Made by a program: the position numbers and the translations under genes
Part shown: positions 62,458 to 64,000 of the stretch, in pieces
How positions within the stretch are numbered: the first letter of the stretch is position 1
Layout: every line of letters begins with the position of its first letter
Notes under the pieces: model-generated
Told to the model about the DNA's origin: nothing
Database searches by the model: none
What the model saw: the letters and a program-made list of their open reading frames with translations, nothing else
DNA from: Bacteroidota bacterium
GTDB lineage: Bacteria; Bacteroidota; Bacteroidia; B-17B0; Aurantibacillaceae
DNA: 64,000 nt
Assembly: GCA_013297775.1 (NCBI GenBank)
Contig: JAAFIL010000002.1
Span: forward strand, 62,001 to 126,000
Direction of reading: 5' to 3'

Positions 62458-63678
62458 ATGAATTTGGAATTTGATGTAATTATTGTTGGTGGCGGTATAA
62501 CAGGTTTAGCAACAGCTTACAAGTTAACCTTGATGCACCCTAACAAAACTATTTTAGTACTCGAAAAGGAAAAGGAAGTAGCTATGCACCAAACCGCCCG
62601 CAACAGCGGGGTTATACACAGTGGCATTTATTATAAACCAGATTCTTATAAAGCACGAAATTGTGTAGCGGGTAGGCGAGAGTTGGTTGCGTTTGCAAAA
62701 GAATATAATATTCCTCACGATATTTGCGGTAAAATTATTGTAGCTACCGACCCAAGTGAGTTACCGCACATGAATAAAGTATTTAATAATGGCGTAGCTA
62801 ATGGGGTTGAGGGTTTAGAGTTAATAGATGCCAATCGTATTAAAGAAATTGAACCGCATTGCCAAGGTATTGCAGGTATATGGGTAGCTTGCACGGGCAT
62901 TATTGATTACGCCGATGTAGCGCGCAAATATGCCGAATTGATTGAAGCTAAGAGTGGAGGAAAAAATAAAGTACTTGTTAACCAAGAAGTGATTGCTTTT
63001 GAAAAAAATGCCTATAGCACTTTGGTCATTACCAAAACCAATCGGTTTGTTGGCAAAAAAATTATAACATCGAGTGGGTTGCAAGCCGACCGTTTGGCCA
63101 AAAAGGAAGGGCAAAAAAGTGATGCTGCTATTGTTGGATTTAGAGGCGATTATTACGATTTAACCGAGAAGGGGCGAAGTAAAGTAAAAAACTTAATTTA
63201 CCCAGTACCCAATCCAGAATTTCCATTTTTAGGGGTGCATTTTACACGCATGATAAAAGGTGGGGTAGAGTGTGGGCCTAATGCGGTGTTTGTGTTTGAC
63301 CGCGAGGGCTACTCTCGAACGGCTTTTAGTTTTAAAGATACGACCGAGGCTTTTGGTTTTGGTGGCACTTGGAAATTTTTTGGTAAGCATTGGCGTTTTG
63401 GTTTAGATGAATACCGAGGCGCTTTTAGTAAAAGATTCTTTTTAAAACGTTTAAATAAATTACTACCCGATTTGCAAATGGATGATATCGTCGCATCGCG
63501 TTGTGGTATTCGGGCCATGGCATTAAGTCCGCAGGGCGATATGTATGATGATTTTAAAATTGAAAAAAATGGGAATGCCCTTCATGTTATTAACTCGCCC
63601 AGCCCAGCGGCTACAGCTAGTTTAGCTTATGGAAATGAAATTGCATTGATGGCTACTGAGTTTTTTAATTGGAAATAG
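62458..63678 (+). CDS. lhgO: L-2-hydroxyglutarate dehydrogenase/oxidase
   Basis: The 406-residue FAD protein starts DVIIVGGGITGLATAYKL (dinucleotide-binding GxGxxG) and has HQTARNSGVIHSGIYY near residue 43, which is diagnostic of LhgO/L2HGDH, then FLGVHFTRMIKGGVECGPNAVF and SRCGIRAMALSPQGDMYDDF. It oxidises L-2-hydroxyglutarate to 2-oxoglutarate, a metabolite-repair step that passes electrons to the quinone pool. Length fits the family (about 400-425). It follows the M48 terminator and probably has its own promoter. Confidence 0.93.
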   Translation: MNLEFDVIIVGGGITGLATAYKLTLMHPNKTILVLEKEKEVAMHQTARNSGVIHSGIYYKPDSYKARNCVAGRRELVAFAKEYNIPHDICGKIIVATDPSELPHMNKVFNNGVANGVEGLELIDANRIKEIEPHCQGIAGIWVACTGIIDYADVARKYAELIEAKSGGKNKVLVNQEVIAFEKNAYSTLVITKTNRFVGKKIITSSGLQADRLAKKEGQKSDAAIVGFRGDYYDLTEKGRSKVKNLIYPVPNPEFPFLGVHFTRMIKGGVECGPNAVFVFDREGYSRTAFSFKDTTEAFGFGGTWKFFGKHWRFGLDEYRGAFSKRFFLKRLNKLLPDLQMDDIVASRCGIRAMALSPQGDMYDDFKIEKNGNALHVINSPSPAATASLAYGNEIALMATEFFNWK

Positions 63679-63680
63679 TT

Positions 63681-63938
63681 GTGGCACGCCAAGGCGCAAA
63701 GGACGCAAAGGGAATGGTGTGTTAGTTAGTTTAATAAGAGCCATTGAGAAGAGAAGCAATACCTCGCTTAAAATTTTGTTTGTAGAATAAGTGTGGCACG
63801 CAGAGGACGCAAAGTTCGCAAAGGGAATGGCGTGTTAGTTAGTTTTAATAAGAGCTATTGAGAAGAGAAGCGATACCTTGCTTAAAATTTTGTTTGTAAA
63901 ATAAGTGTGTCACGCAAAGACGCAGAGGACGCAAAGGG
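63681..63938 (+). repeat. Three GGCACGCAAAGG repeat units after lhgO
   Basis: Units begin at about 63681, 63793 and 63907 with GTGGCACGC or GTGTCACGC, then runs of CAAAGG/CGCAAAG, and share a spacer with GGAATGG and GTTAGTTAG followed by AATTTTGTTTGTA. The first starts 3 bases after the lhgO stop. The core is the reverse complement of the blocks at 3881 and 31690, so relative to the upstream gene all three sites have the same orientation. Confidence 0.87.
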
Positions 63939-64000
63939 AATGGTGGACGTTTGGCTAGTCTTTATATTAAAGAACAATTTAGAATAAATCCTAATCTTTA

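Overview
The window comes from a low-GC member of the Bacteroidota. The evidence is secreted metalloproteases with C-terminal sorting domains of the type IX secretion system (T9SS), a SprB-repeat adhesin with a gliding-associated C-terminus, a GldA-type ATPase, a PorE-like envelope protein, promoters of the TTG-n19/20-TAnnTTTG type, and a tmRNA tag close to the usual Bacteroidota tag. No phage, plasmid backbone or CRISPR array is visible. The accessory content is short palindromic and tandem repeats between genes.

Layout. 0-5 kb: start of metK (cut by the left edge), purS, a secreted M43 metalloprotease, a lipoprotein, a 100-bp tandem repeat and a family 2 glycosyltransferase. 5.3-9.9 kb: a sulfur amino acid operon led by a SAM-I riboswitch, a 38-residue leader peptide with six consecutive cysteine codons, a 75-residue unknown protein, metY, metX and homoserine dehydrogenase. 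9.9-11.9 kb: a serine hydrolase and ssrA. 12.0-17.6 kb: a ten-gene minus-strand cluster headed by a MarR repressor (two pirins, Old Yellow Enzyme, nitroreductase, OsmC, Fe-S protein, GNAT), with matching operators in front of marR and in front of the next gene. 18-21 kb: universal stress protein and recA. 21-25 kb: gldA, M1 peptidase and hupE. 25-28.6 kb: a DUF6702-like protein and three peptidyl-prolyl isomerases. 29-35.6 kb: SprB-like adhesin, rhomboid protease, a secreted protein and paaZ. 36.7-41.5 kb: a surface polysaccharide cluster (glycosyltransferase, methyltransferase, O-antigen ligase-like protein, M23 peptidase). 42-48 kb: amino acid permease, FMN glutamate-synthase-like protein and a second M43 protease. 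48.4-49.1 kb: a gene interrupted by a 154-bp palindromic mobile element. 49-55 kb: PorE-like protein, di-haem oxidoreductase and imelysin. 56-58.4 kb: COG0523 GTPase, a small secreted Cys/His protein and a membrane protein. 59-63.7 kb: metallo-beta-lactamase-fold hydrolase, lectin-like protein, clpS, M48 peptidase and L-2-hydroxyglutarate dehydrogenase.

Most unusual signals. (1) The SAM-I riboswitch is followed 11 nt later by a cysteine-run mini-ORF, which suggests that SAM and Cys-tRNA are read in series. (2) A group of 130-165 bp palindromic elements has different ends but a similar central block, and one copy sits in a gene with an exact 5-bp target duplication. (3) A GGCACGCAAAGG-type repeat lies just 3' of stop codons, in sense orientation, at three separate loci. 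(4) The glycosyltransferase at 36.7 kb seems to lack an ATG, GTG or TTG start in front of its conserved N-terminus.
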